The position numbers were made by a program, and so were the translations under genes. From Gammaproteobacteria bacterium (GTDB taxonomy: Bacteria > Pseudomonadota > Gammaproteobacteria > S012-40), in the NCBI GenBank assembly GCA_029883265.1, contig JAOUJM010000010.1, forward strand, positions 1 to 48,746: 48,746 bases of DNA. Reading direction: 5' to 3'. This document shows positions 25,597-35,016 of the stretch, one piece after another. The notes beneath the pieces were generated by a model. It made no database searches, was not told the DNA's origin, and saw nothing but the letters and a program-made list of their open reading frames with translations. Position 1 is the first letter of the stretch. Every line of letters begins with the position of its first letter.

Positions 25597-26775
25597 TTAT
25601 GCTTTGATGTTTATTAACGATCCCATCATCTCATCTGCGGCTTGTAATACTTTTACATTTGCTTCGATGTCATATTGTGAGAGTTTCATATCAATCAGTT
25701 GATCCTGCAAGGACACATTGGATTCTTCGAGTGATCCAGCGTTGATCTGCCCAAGATTACCCGTTCCTGGTGCAGCGGTAAAAGCATCTCCTGATCCATA
25801 GGTCGCGGCGTAGGTATTGTCACCCAGTTTTCCTAAACCTTGTGGATTAGAAAAATCAGCTAGCGCAACCTGACCAATCACTTGGCTTTCACCATTAGCT
25901 GCTAAACTACTGACAACGCCATTTTGGTCGATTTGAATTTGTCTGTTTTGTCCTGCACTCTGACCATTTTGCTTAATTTCATTTAAGGAAAAATCACTGG
26001 CGTAACGCGTTGCATCGCTCAGGTCTAAACTAATATTCATGTTGTCCGCGCCAGTACCAGGATCAAAAGCAGGTATGTTGATCTCACCACCCATTGGTGA
26101 AATCAGACCACCGCTCGTTGAAAATTCAATAGCGGTTGGGGCTAGCACTTGCTTGCCACCAATATAGGCCATTGCTTCCATTTGGTTACTGCCTGTTGTC
26201 TCACGAAAATAAATATCTGCTTGATGGCTCACACCCAAGCTATCGACTACATCCATAGAAATTCGGTTGTTGTAACTAGATGCGTCGGAGGGATCAAAAC
26301 TTGTGGTTGGCACTGAATTGTTTGCATTAAAATTTGCGTTAATTGAAACTTCAGTTGTAGCAGAGGGTTGCAACTGATCAGACGATAAACGCAGATCTTT
26401 TACTGAGCCATCAATAATTCCATTTTCATTTGCATTAAATCCTGTTAAACGTTGTCCACGACTATTGCTAACATAACCATCGGAATCAATTTGAAACTGT
26501 CCATCGCGTGAATAAACAGTTTCACCATGATCGTTTAAACGAAAAAAACCATTGCCTTGAATACTTAAATCAGTACTATTGCCTGTGGTCTGGTTAAGGC
26601 CCTGAGATGGCTGCTCAGCGACCCGTGCGACTTTTACACCACCACCCGCTGATTCAACTGTTTCAGTTCGTGATTGCTTAAATCCTGTAGTCGAACTATT
26701 TGCTATATTGTTTGCAGTTGTACGCAAACGGGAAAAACCAGCATTAATTCCTGTTTGAGCAATGGTTAGCGGCAT
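25597..26775 (-). CDS. flgE: flagellar hook protein FlgE
   Basis: FlgE polymerises into the flagellar hook. The 392-aa form from the ATG at 26775 gives MPLTIAQTGINAGFSRLRT, with GAGG upstream. It has the rod/hook N-terminal motif ANNIANSSTTGFKQSRTE (about 20-37), LSIQGNGFFRL, a variable central domain and the C-terminal helix (SLQDQLIDMKLSQYDIEANV, then KVLQAADEMM). The length fits FlgE rather than FlgF or FlgG. No other flagellar gene lies in the window, so it is separated from its usual operon. It could be a second or specialised hook-like protein. Confidence 0.82.
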   Translation of the reverse strand: MPLTIAQTGINAGFSRLRTTANNIANSSTTGFKQSRTETVESAGGGVKVARVAEQPSQGLNQTTGNSTDLSIQGNGFFRLNDHGETVYSRDGQFQIDSDGYVSNSRGQRLTGFNANENGIIDGSVKDLRLSSDQLQPSATTEVSINANFNANNSVPTTSFDPSDASSYNNRISMDVVDSLGVSHQADIYFRETTGSNQMEAMAYIGGKQVLAPTAIEFSTSGGLISPMGGEINIPAFDPGTGADNMNISLDLSDATRYASDFSLNEIKQNGQSAGQNRQIQIDQNGVVSSLAANGESQVIGQVALADFSNPQGLGKLGDNTYAATYGSGDAFTAAPGTGNLGQINAGSLEESNVSLQDQLIDMKLSQYDIEANVKVLQAADEMMGSLINIKA

Positions 26776-26933
26776 GATCTCAACCTCTGTATTTGCTTTA
26801 GAACCGGTCAAAAGCGCAGTATTAGCGTCGATACTGTTATTTATAAATAGTATCACTGTGCTTTATGCAACGGCGTATGCTATTAAAAATACATGATCCA
26901 GGTCACAGATTTAACGACAATTGATGCCAATGC

Positions 26934-27710
26934 TTAATTGGCTTGGCAGGCAGGTTGAGAAGATTTTGTCTTAGGATTGATATTATGAGGAATTCCCCAT
27001 TCATTCACTTTTGTTGTTTGATTAAATTCACATAGCAGTTTTAAGCGCCCAAATACACAGGGAATACGGTATTCATTAATAGGTTTGTTTAGCTCATCCA
27101 CTTCAATAGCACCATTAACGCCACAACCACTTTTTTGCGCCACACGCACGACCAATAATAATTTAGTGCGCATTTCATCTATATCGGCAACATTGTCTAA
27201 TTGAACTTTTTCGACCTTAGCCCACTCGCCGCTGCAGTGTTTTTCCCCACGCAACCAGCGACTCACATCCTCGGTTAACTGCAAATCGCCGGGACGTCGC
27301 TCGCCTGTATCATGCATAACCACTGTTGTTTTATCGCCTACATTTTTCACCAATGAAACTGTCGCAAATGGTTTCTTTTGTTGTTCTGGCAATATAAGCT
27401 CGGTTGATTTTTTATCCGCATCAATTGATTTCATTGTGCTGGTGACGAATTTTTTAGGATCAAATGATATAAGGAACAAATCCACTCTGGAGGAGCGATC
27501 ACTGATTTTAGTGAATTTGACTTTTACACCGTCAATTAATCCCAAGGGGGCACGATTCCAACAGCGTTGAGTTAAACCTTGCATCATAATTGCGGCTTTA
27601 GGGTAGGCGGTATCAACCGTCTGCATGAGTGTCTCGCGCTTAACATTTTGCGAGCATGCCGTCATTAGCAATAAAACGAAAAGAAAGAATAGGCGGTGTA
27701 ATTTATTCAT
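26934..27710 (-). CDS. putative lipoprotein, unknown function
   Basis: The 258-aa protein has a lipoprotein signal peptide with lipobox MTAC (Cys19, followed by Ser). The mature domain contains about five cysteines (near 49, 158, 195, 218, 226) that may form disulphides in the periplasm. Mixed charged strands and helices follow and no known domain is apparent to me. It sits between flgE and dnaE2, with 158 and 83 non-coding bases at its sides, and seems to be a separate transcription unit. Confidence 0.68.
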   Translation of the reverse strand: MNKLHRLFFLFVLLLMTACSQNVKRETLMQTVDTAYPKAAIMMQGLTQRCWNRAPLGLIDGVKVKFTKISDRSSRVDLFLISFDPKKFVTSTMKSIDADKKSTELILPEQQKKPFATVSLVKNVGDKTTVVMHDTGERRPGDLQLTEDVSRWLRGEKHCSGEWAKVEKVQLDNVADIDEMRTKLLLVVRVAQKSGCGVNGAIEVDELNKPINEYRIPCVFGRLKLLCEFNQTTKVNEWGIPHNINPKTKSSQPACQAN

Positions 27711-27793
27711 GCTATTTTGGGTGATTTGAGATTATTGCTTGTGTCTCTATTTTTTAATAGCCCAATTCTAACCTCAAACACATTAAAGAACAA

Positions 27794-30700
27794 TTAATGA
27801 AAATCACGCGAATGGCTATTGATGGCGCCCAGTAATTCACTGCGATCGATTAATCGTTTGGCAATCAAGTGCATTACTTCGCCATCTCGTTCCAGCACAC
27901 CTTGAACTTCTAATAATTGTGCGCATAATAATTCTTTGCGTTGCTGATCACCAAGATCACGCCACACCACCACATTCACCACGCCAGTTTCATCTTCCAA
28001 TGTAACAAACGTGGCACCGCTGGCGGTCATGGGCCGTTGCCGCGCAATCACCAAACCGGCAACACCAATCCAACGTCCATGTTTAATCGTTTTTAATTGC
28101 TTGGCATTGGATAATTCCATGGCTTGTAATTTTTTACGCAATAAGGCCAACGGATGACGACGCAAACTCAAACCTAAATGCGAATAATCGGCTTTAATGT
28201 TCTGCACTTCTGTTGGCGGAGCGATCAAGGCTAATTCCTCCTGCACGGGTTGTTGCAATAATGGTGTTGCGTCTTCAACACCATTAACCGCCCAACGCGC
28301 TTGAAAACGATGACCACTTAACACACGTAATGCGTCAGCTGCTGCTAGTGCATCCAAATCTTTTTTATTTAAACCGCAACGATAAACAAAATCGTCAATA
28401 TGTTTAAATTCAGCAATGCTTCGATTAGTAACAATACGCTCGGCACCTTGACGGGATAGGCCTTTAACCAAATGTAAACCCAAACGCAACACCGCAGGAC
28501 TGGCCGTATGTTTTTTTTGTTTGAACTGATCGGCACGTTCTAAAGTCGATTGCCATTCACTGACGCATACATCGACGGGGCGTACTTCGACGTTATGGTC
28601 GCGTAAGTCTCGAACCAATTGTGCAGGCGCATAAAAACCCATGGGTTGGCTGTTCAATAGGGCGCAAGTAAACGCCGCTGGATAATAATATTTTAACCAA
28701 GCCGATACATAGACTAATAAAGAAAAACTAGCGGCATGCGATTCAGGAAAGCCGTATTCACCAAAACCTTTGATTTGCTCAAACACTTGTTGCGCAAACT
28801 GTTCATCATATCCACGGTCGCGCATACCCTCGACTAAACGTTTTTCAAATGGCTCCAATCCACCTTTGCGTCGCCATGCAGCCATGGCGCGACGCAATTG
28901 ATCGGCTTCGCCAGCGCTAAAACCTGCAGCGACCATGGCGAGTTTAATCACTTGCTCTTGGAAAATCGGTACGCCCAGCGTGCGTTGCAATACCTTGCGC
29001 ACACGTTCACTAGGATAGCTTACGGCTTCCAAACCTTGACGACGTCGCAAATACGGATGCACCATTTTGCCCTGAATCGGGCCGGGACGCACCAAGGATA
29101 TTTCAATCACTAAGTCGTAAAAACAACGTGGCTTCAAACGTGGCAACATCGCCATCTGCGCGCGTGACTCCACTTGAAACACGCCAATTGTGTCTGCTCG
29201 CGAAATCATTTCATATACTTGAGGATCTTCGGCAGGAATGTCTGCCATGCAATAACGCTTGCCATAATAGTTGTTTATTAAAAACAATGCACGACGAATA
29301 GCGCTTAACATACCCAACGCTAACACATCTACTTTCAATAAACCCAAAGACTCCAAGTCGTCTTTATCCCACTGAATCACCGTGCGATCAGCCATGGCTG
29401 CATTTTCCACGGGCACCAATTGTGATAACGGGCCTTGGGAAATAACGAATCCACCTACGTGTTGCGATAGATGACGCGGAAAACCTAAAATCAAATTGGC
29501 GATTTTTAATACCCGTTGCAACGTTTTATTGTTTGCATCAAAACCAGCATCACGCAAACGCTGTTGCTGTAATTCGGCACCATCCCACCATTGATTGGAT
29601 TTAGCCAAACGCTCGATTTGGTCTGTATCCAGACTCAATGCTTTACCCACATCACGAATCGCGCTACGCGGTCGGTAAGTGATAACGGTTGCCGCCAGGG
29701 CTGCACGATGACGACCGTATTTTTTATAAATATATTGAATCACTTCTTCGCGCCGTTCATGTTCAAAGTCCACATCAATATCGGGCGGCTCATTACGTTC
29801 TTTGGAAATAAAACGTTCAAACAAAGTCTCCATGCGCGAGGGATCGACTTCGGTAATGCCTAAACAATAACACACCGCCGAATTTGCTGCTGAACCTCGC
29901 CCTTGACATAATATTTTTTGTGATTTAGCAAAACGCACAATGTCATGCACAGTGAGAAAAAAATATTCATAGTGCATTTCAGCAATAAGCTTTAACTCGT
30001 GCTCGACTAAGGTAATTACTTTTTTTGGAATCGCCGTTGGCCAACGCTGCTGCATACCTTGTTCGGTGAGTTGGCGTAAATAAGCACTCGGACTTAAGTC
30101 TTGGGGCACCAGCTCGCGGGGATATTCATAACGCAGGCAAGACAAATCAAACTCGCATAAATTCGCGATACGCATGGTTTCGGCTATGAGTGCGTGTGGA
30201 TAAATTTGTTGTAACACTGACACGGGACGCAAATGGCGCTCACCATTGGCATGTAAGGCGTATCCGACTTTATTAATCGGTATATTCAAACGAATCGCCG
30301 TCAACACATCCTGCAATGCGCGTCGTCCGCGCACATGCATATGGACATTACCACAGGCGACTATAGGCAGCTGTTGCTTGTTCGCCACGGACTGCAATTG
30401 TTTTAATTTTTTGTCATCACCTGCCTGAGCGTTTAAGGCCACAGCAAGCCACAAACGATCGGGGAATATTTTTTTTAAGCATTGTAAGTTTGCTTGTGTG
30501 TGCTTTTCGTCTACCAAATATAGGGCCAAGCATTGCGTTAACTCGGCTGCTTGCATATCGGCTAATGATAAGACATATTCGCCTTTTGCGGCGGCACGGC
30601 GTGCTTGTGAAATCAAGGCGCATAATTGTCCGTAGGCTTGACGGTTCGGTGCTAGCAAAACTAAATGCAAACCATCGCTTAAATTAAATTCACTGCCAAT

Positions 30701-30904
30701 AATTAATTTAAGTTTTTGGTTTTTATTCGCCATATGCGCCCGTACCACACCCGCTACAGAGCATTCGTCGGTGATCGCTAATGCGGCATAACCCAACTCC
30801 TGAGCGCGTTCAACTAATTCCTCGGGATGCGAGGCTCCGCGCAAAAAACTAAAACTGGACATACAATGCAATTCGGCGTATGCATTGGAACTGGGTACTA
30901 ACAT
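27794..30904 (-). CDS. dnaE2: error-prone DNA polymerase DnaE2 (ImuC)
   Basis: DnaE2 is the C-family translesion polymerase that causes damage-induced mutagenesis, normally with ImuA/ImuB. The 1036-aa protein begins YAELHCMSSFSFLRGASHPE (PHP domain), has the polymerase aspartates in PPDIDVDFEHERRE and GLLKVDVLALGM, helix-hairpin-helix repeats, a C-terminal OB fold (ATFVTLEDETGVVNVVVW) and the SRDFH tail typical of DnaE2, and is shorter than replicative DnaE. imuA and imuB are absent next to it. A LexA-box-like palindrome at 30913-30938 overlaps its promoter region. Confidence 0.95.
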   Translation of the reverse strand: MLVPSSNAYAELHCMSSFSFLRGASHPEELVERAQELGYAALAITDECSVAGVVRAHMANKNQKLKLIIGSEFNLSDGLHLVLLAPNRQAYGQLCALISQARRAAAKGEYVLSLADMQAAELTQCLALYLVDEKHTQANLQCLKKIFPDRLWLAVALNAQAGDDKKLKQLQSVANKQQLPIVACGNVHMHVRGRRALQDVLTAIRLNIPINKVGYALHANGERHLRPVSVLQQIYPHALIAETMRIANLCEFDLSCLRYEYPRELVPQDLSPSAYLRQLTEQGMQQRWPTAIPKKVITLVEHELKLIAEMHYEYFFLTVHDIVRFAKSQKILCQGRGSAANSAVCYCLGITEVDPSRMETLFERFISKERNEPPDIDVDFEHERREEVIQYIYKKYGRHRAALAATVITYRPRSAIRDVGKALSLDTDQIERLAKSNQWWDGAELQQQRLRDAGFDANNKTLQRVLKIANLILGFPRHLSQHVGGFVISQGPLSQLVPVENAAMADRTVIQWDKDDLESLGLLKVDVLALGMLSAIRRALFLINNYYGKRYCMADIPAEDPQVYEMISRADTIGVFQVESRAQMAMLPRLKPRCFYDLVIEISLVRPGPIQGKMVHPYLRRRQGLEAVSYPSERVRKVLQRTLGVPIFQEQVIKLAMVAAGFSAGEADQLRRAMAAWRRKGGLEPFEKRLVEGMRDRGYDEQFAQQVFEQIKGFGEYGFPESHAASFSLLVYVSAWLKYYYPAAFTCALLNSQPMGFYAPAQLVRDLRDHNVEVRPVDVCVSEWQSTLERADQFKQKKHTASPAVLRLGLHLVKGLSRQGAERIVTNRSIAEFKHIDDFVYRCGLNKKDLDALAAADALRVLSGHRFQARWAVNGVEDATPLLQQPVQEELALIAPPTEVQNIKADYSHLGLSLRRHPLALLRKKLQAMELSNAKQLKTIKHGRWIGVAGLVIARQRPMTASGATFVTLEDETGVVNVVVWRDLGDQQRKELLCAQLLEVQGVLERDGEVMHLIAKRLIDRSELLGAINSHSRDFH

Positions 30905-30912
30905 GCTGACCT

Positions 30913-30938
30913 CTATACTGGCTATATATCCAGTATAG
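30913..30938. promoter_or_regulatory. LexA/SOS-box-like palindrome upstream of dnaE2
   Basis: Perfect nine-base inverted arms CTATACTGG and CCAGTATAG flank CTATATAT, starting nine bases before the dnaE2 ATG. Against the E. coli SOS box (CTGT, N8 mostly alternating AT, ACAG, flanked by TA) it matches 17 of 20 positions, differing by CTGG/CCAG at the ends of the core. It also lies 64 bases from the divergent gluQ start. Confidence 0.65.
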
Positions 30939-31001
30939 TAGCCAATTCCATGCCGTCTGCCCAGTCTTGCCAGACGGGGTATTTTTTGCTATCTCATACC
31001 C

Positions 31002-31925
31002 ATGCGTTCAAACAGCCAGAAAACAAGTACTTATCGCGGGCGATTCGCGCCCTCGCCGACCGGCCCACTGCACTTGGGCTCTTTATTGGCGGCTGTCGGC
31101 AGTTATTTACAAGCCAAACGCCAGCACGGCTTGTGGTTGTTACGTATGGAAGATATCGACCCACCCAGGGAAATCGCCGGTGCAGCCGATGATATTTTGC
31201 GTACACTGGAGGCTTACGGCCTCTATTGGGACGAGTCTGTTCTATATCAATCCACTCGCAGTGATGCCTATGAACAAGTATTGCAGCAACTCAAACAAGA
31301 TGAATTGCTTTATGCTTGTGAATGCAGTCGAAAACAAATTTCACAAATCGCTCAACGTGGTGTGAATGGTTATATTTATCCCGGCACCTGTCGGCATAAG
31401 ATAATTTCCCCAAACCATCACGCATGGCGACTGATAGTGGAAAATAAAACTGTGAAGTTTAATGATGCAATGGCAGGATTGATTCACCACAAGCTCACTG
31501 ATGAAAGTGGTGATGTCGTTTTAAAGCGCGCCGATGGTTTATACGCTTATCAACTTGCTGTCGTGGTTGATGATATTTTCCAAAATATTAGCGAAGTAGT
31601 ACGTGGCAATGATTTACTCATGCAAACACCGGTGCAACTGCAACTCATGTACTATTTAAACGCATCACCACCGAACTATGTTCACTTGCCTATTATCGTC
31701 AACACATTAGGACAAAAATTAAGTAAACAAACCGGCGCATTGGCACTGCCTAGTAAAAATCTGAACCATGTACTTTGGTCTATTCTAAAATTGTTAGGCC
31801 AAGCTATACCTCAGGAGTTAAAACAGGAAAATTTAAGCACGATTTGGTCATGGGCAATAGAACATTGGAGTATTAAAAAACTTGAGCCACAGATAAAAAT
31901 TCCCCACGACCTCAACTTCCACTAA
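31002..31925 (+). CDS. gluQ: glutamyl-Q tRNA(Asp) synthetase
   Basis: GluQ-RS is a truncated glutamyl-tRNA synthetase that attaches glutamate to queuosine in tRNA(Asp). The 307-aa protein has the class I signature in FAPSPTGPLHLGSLLAA (about 15-31), the R-MEDID motif (LLRMEDIDPPRE), zinc ligands CEC (about 105-107) with Tyr and Cys further on (YIYPGTCR), and KLSKQTGA as the KMSKS counterpart. It lacks the anticodon-binding domain, as expected. It is divergent from dnaE2. In many gammaproteobacteria the gene follows dksA, which is not the case here. Confidence 0.94.
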   Translation: MRSNSQKTSTYRGRFAPSPTGPLHLGSLLAAVGSYLQAKRQHGLWLLRMEDIDPPREIAGAADDILRTLEAYGLYWDESVLYQSTRSDAYEQVLQQLKQDELLYACECSRKQISQIAQRGVNGYIYPGTCRHKIISPNHHAWRLIVENKTVKFNDAMAGLIHHKLTDESGDVVLKRADGLYAYQLAVVVDDIFQNISEVVRGNDLLMQTPVQLQLMYYLNASPPNYVHLPIIVNTLGQKLSKQTGALALPSKNLNHVLWSILKLLGQAIPQELKQENLSTIWSWAIEHWSIKKLEPQIKIPHDLNFH

Positions 31926-32032
31926 ATACTAATTTACCGCAGGCTTAGAATATTGACAGCATGCCGCTTAGCGTCCATCATTCCTTAATAAATAGTGACT
32001 AAAGCAAAAATAACCACAAAGGGACGGGGAAT

Positions 32033-34471
32033 ATGTATCGCAAAATGCGATGGCGCCAATATGGACTATTGGTGTGTTCAGTATTGCTATTCAGCACCTG
32101 TGCTGAAAACCCGCCACCTATTTCAGCCGGCTTTAAAAATCCTAAGCAACATTTCGCTTACATCCTGCAATGTGACAATCATTGCGCGGCGCTTGCAAAT
32201 CGAGTTCAACAACTCGGTGGTGTGGTTTCACACCACTATCAAAACTTACCGCTAATCTCGGTGCGTTTGCATCCACGTGCACTTTCATTGCTAAATACTA
32301 ATGGACAAAAACCAAAAGTATTTAAAGACCGTCTGATTCAATCACCCCAACCTTTTACCCGGCTGGCTAATCAAAAAATCAATAATCCCAAATCCCAACT
32401 GATTCATCTTAATGGTCTAGGCGCTAGCCTAAAAGCCGTGGACAAGTTTCATCAATCCAATGGACGCAAGCAAGCATTGGATTTAAACCGTATTAGCGGT
32501 GGCACAATCACTGTTAACAATTTTAGTTTGAATAATCGAGTCAACGGTGCAAATCGTATTCACGAAAAAGGATTTATCGGCCAAGGCGTGGTGGTTGCCA
32601 TCATTGATACCGGCACCGCCAATAATCCCGATGTAGTACCTATGCTCACAGATACGGTGCTTGGTGGCGAAAATTTTGTTTTAGATGTCGTGGATGAACC
32701 TTCAGCCACAAGCACATTAAACGACGAACACGGAACCTGGGTAGCATCAATGATCGCGGCCCATGGCGAAGTTATCGTACCTGCTGATAATTTGTTAGCA
32801 CAAAGCGTTTTAGAACATGCGCCGAATAGTATTATTCCCCTGGGTGATGATCCCATTAATCCCATTGAATATGCGATTCCCATGGTTGGCACCGCACCTG
32901 GCGCATCTATTTATGCTTTAAAAGTATTTCCCGCCGATGGTTCTGGTGCGCCGACCTCGCGTGTTATTGAAGCAATGGATCGGGTATTGACCTTGAAACA
33001 AAATTTTGATTCAGGTATGCCAGCCGATCCAGTGGCAGGTGATGGTTCCGAAGATAATCCATTTATCTATGATTCATTAAATATTCAAGTTGTGAATTTG
33101 AGTTTGGGTGGAGCCAGTCTGTTTCCTGGTTATGAAATTGATGAATTGCTCACCGTTGCTATGTTGCAAAATGATATTAGCGTGGTCACCGCAGCAGGCA
33201 ATGAAGGTTTTTCAGCCATAACCGGTGGCGGCCCCGGCAGCGGGTTAGGCACCTTAAACGTAGGCGCGGCTAGTTCAGTCGTGCATGAACGTATACTAAG
33301 AGATTTACAAGAAGGATTGGGTACCGGTCTCGCCTTTCGTCCCACGGAACATATGCAAATTGCACATTTTAGTTCGCGTGGCCCTAGTGCGGATGGCCGA
33401 CAAAATATTCATATCGTTGCCAATGGTTATGCCTCGTTTGTGCAAGGCGCTGATGGCCATATCTCATTTGTGTCAGGCACTTCATTTGCCGCACCCACGG
33501 TCGCCGGTGCGGTGGCTAGTTTGCGCAGTGCATTTCCCGAACAACACGCCACGGATGTACGCAGCGCTTTAGTATTATCCGCCAATCCGAACCTAATTGG
33601 CAATTTAAGTGGTCCATATGACCAAGGTTATGGTTTTTTAAATATTGTCGGCGCATTTGATTTATTAGAGCAATATGATGACGACGACGAATTGTCTAAC
33701 CCACTGCCCACTGATGTTGCCGCGGGCTTTAATTCCCGTGTTAGTCAAAATATGCAAAATCTTGGTTTTGACATTTTACGCTTGGACGAGCGGGAAACCA
33801 ATGTTGAAGTAGAGTTACGTCCGGGAGAGGTGCAACAATTTTTTATTGCTACTCGCGCTGATAGTCACGATTTGTTTGTTAATATTAAATCCATCGAAGC
33901 GGATTTGCCGCCCGGGCAACAAAATACTATTTTTGGTGATGACCTGGTGGTGAGCATTGTTGACTCCATGACCTCAGTTGATCACACCCGGGTACGTGCA
34001 TTTATTTCTCAACCCGAAGAGTTTCACATTGTACATCCCCAACCCGGGTTGATTCGTGTGTCATTCATGGGTGACTGGACCAATGTCGGTTTGATTGAAG
34101 CTGAAATCGGCTTACGCTTAGTAAGCGAACCCCTGAGTCGTTCCGTTGCTGAAGGTGAAATTCGTGATGCAGAAAGCCATGTCTATTTTTTCAATATACC
34201 TGAAAACACCGAATTCGCCGTATTTGATTTGTCTTGGGAGAAGCATTGGGGATTTTATCCGACGCACGATATTGATTTGTTATTGTTCGATCCAATGGAA
34301 AACATTTATACCGATGGTGCTACACTCATGAACCCGGAAAGTCTACTTCTCGATATTCCCATGCCCGGTACTTGGACCCTCATTGTTGATGGCTATGCAT
34401 TACATAATTTCGAAGATGAATACGAATTACGCAGCTTCGATCAAAATGGAAATCCAATTCCTGTCAACTAA
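32033..34471 (+). CDS. secreted subtilisin-like (S8) serine protease
   Basis: The 812-aa protein begins with an export signal (about 1-24). The LFSTC sequence is a poor lipobox, so lipidation is doubtful. Residues about 40-90 look like an inhibitor-I9-type propeptide. The S8 domain has the catalytic triad Asp192 (AIIDTGT), His233 (DEHGTWVASM) and Ser484 (SGTSFAAPTVAGA), with oxyanion Asn390 in TAAGNEG. After about 570 come roughly 240 residues of strand-rich sequence resembling two pre-peptidase C-terminal-like domains. GGGACGGGGAAT precedes the ATG. It is probably active outside the cytoplasm; no dedicated exporter is nearby. Confidence 0.92.
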   Translation: MYRKMRWRQYGLLVCSVLLFSTCAENPPPISAGFKNPKQHFAYILQCDNHCAALANRVQQLGGVVSHHYQNLPLISVRLHPRALSLLNTNGQKPKVFKDRLIQSPQPFTRLANQKINNPKSQLIHLNGLGASLKAVDKFHQSNGRKQALDLNRISGGTITVNNFSLNNRVNGANRIHEKGFIGQGVVVAIIDTGTANNPDVVPMLTDTVLGGENFVLDVVDEPSATSTLNDEHGTWVASMIAAHGEVIVPADNLLAQSVLEHAPNSIIPLGDDPINPIEYAIPMVGTAPGASIYALKVFPADGSGAPTSRVIEAMDRVLTLKQNFDSGMPADPVAGDGSEDNPFIYDSLNIQVVNLSLGGASLFPGYEIDELLTVAMLQNDISVVTAAGNEGFSAITGGGPGSGLGTLNVGAASSVVHERILRDLQEGLGTGLAFRPTEHMQIAHFSSRGPSADGRQNIHIVANGYASFVQGADGHISFVSGTSFAAPTVAGAVASLRSAFPEQHATDVRSALVLSANPNLIGNLSGPYDQGYGFLNIVGAFDLLEQYDDDDELSNPLPTDVAAGFNSRVSQNMQNLGFDILRLDERETNVEVELRPGEVQQFFIATRADSHDLFVNIKSIEADLPPGQQNTIFGDDLVVSIVDSMTSVDHTRVRAFISQPEEFHIVHPQPGLIRVSFMGDWTNVGLIEAEIGLRLVSEPLSRSVAEGEIRDAESHVYFFNIPENTEFAVFDLSWEKHWGFYPTHDIDLLLFDPMENIYTDGATLMNPESLLLDIPMPGTWTLIVDGYALHNFEDEYELRSFDQNGNPIPVN

Positions 34472-34611
34472 AGCTCATTGTGAAACGAGCTTGTGTCAAT
34501 GATGATATTCCTAATTTCACTCAACTATTTTTCAGAAATCAGTTAAACTGATTCCGCAAACAGAATTCTACAAATATCATAGTAACAAAGTTCAAATTCA
34601 CAAAGGGGTTA

Positions 34612-34974
34612 ATGGTGGGCCAACATGATAAAATCAACTATTTGGAATATCCAGCAAAAGACCTGAAATGTACCAAAGAATTTTTTGGCCAGGTTTTTGA
34701 TTGGCAGTTTGCCGATTATGGTGAAGACTATGTCGCATTTTCCAATGCAGGTATCAACGGCGGTTTTTTTCGCTCAGACTTGTGCTCAAATACAGACAAT
34801 GGCGCCGCACTAACAGTTTTTTATAGCGCCGATCTTGAGCTCACTCAACAACGCATTGAACAAGCCGGTGGAAAAATTGTCAAAATGATTTTTAGTTTTC
34901 CTGGTGGACGGCGCTTTCATTTTACTGATCCGAATGGCAACGAATTTGCTGTGTGGTCTGATAAAGGAATATAA
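34612..34974 (+). CDS. VOC (glyoxalase/bleomycin-resistance) family protein
   Basis: The 120-aa protein has one paired beta-alpha-beta-beta-beta fold: INYLEYPAKDLKCTKEFFGQ at the start and FHFTDPNGNEFAVWS at the end, where the glutamate is a typical metal ligand. The family includes lyases, isomerases and binding proteins, and the substrate is unknown here. AAGGGG precedes the ATG. It lies 42 bases upstream of the glutathione peroxidase gene on the same strand. Confidence 0.88.
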   Translation: MVGQHDKINYLEYPAKDLKCTKEFFGQVFDWQFADYGEDYVAFSNAGINGGFFRSDLCSNTDNGAALTVFYSADLELTQQRIEQAGGKIVKMIFSFPGGRRFHFTDPNGNEFAVWSDKGI

Positions 34975-35016
34975 ACAGATGCTTGGCAACCGGTTTTGAC
35001 ACAAAAGGAGTTGCGC

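Noticed and set aside
25487-25702. Plus-strand frame of about 70 codons between the cytochrome operon and flgE
   Set aside because: It runs antisense into the end of flgE, has no ribosome-binding site and shows no recognisable protein features.
26830-26854. GATACT/AGTATC dyad with an ATTTATAAAT core upstream of flgE, as a flagellar promoter element
   Set aside because: It does not fit sigma28 or sigma54 promoter patterns; in AT-rich sequence such a dyad can arise by chance.
30951-30977. ATGCCGTCTG followed by an inverted CAGACGG, resembling a neisserial DNA uptake sequence pair
   Set aside because: The rest of the window has no comparable set of copies, the 12-base form is incomplete, and the gene content does not suggest Neisseriaceae. 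A chance inverted repeat or a weak attenuator before gluQ is more likely.
34471-34492. AAGCTC/GAGCTT hairpin after the S8 protease gene
   Set aside because: The stem is only six bases with a ten-base loop and no T-run follows.
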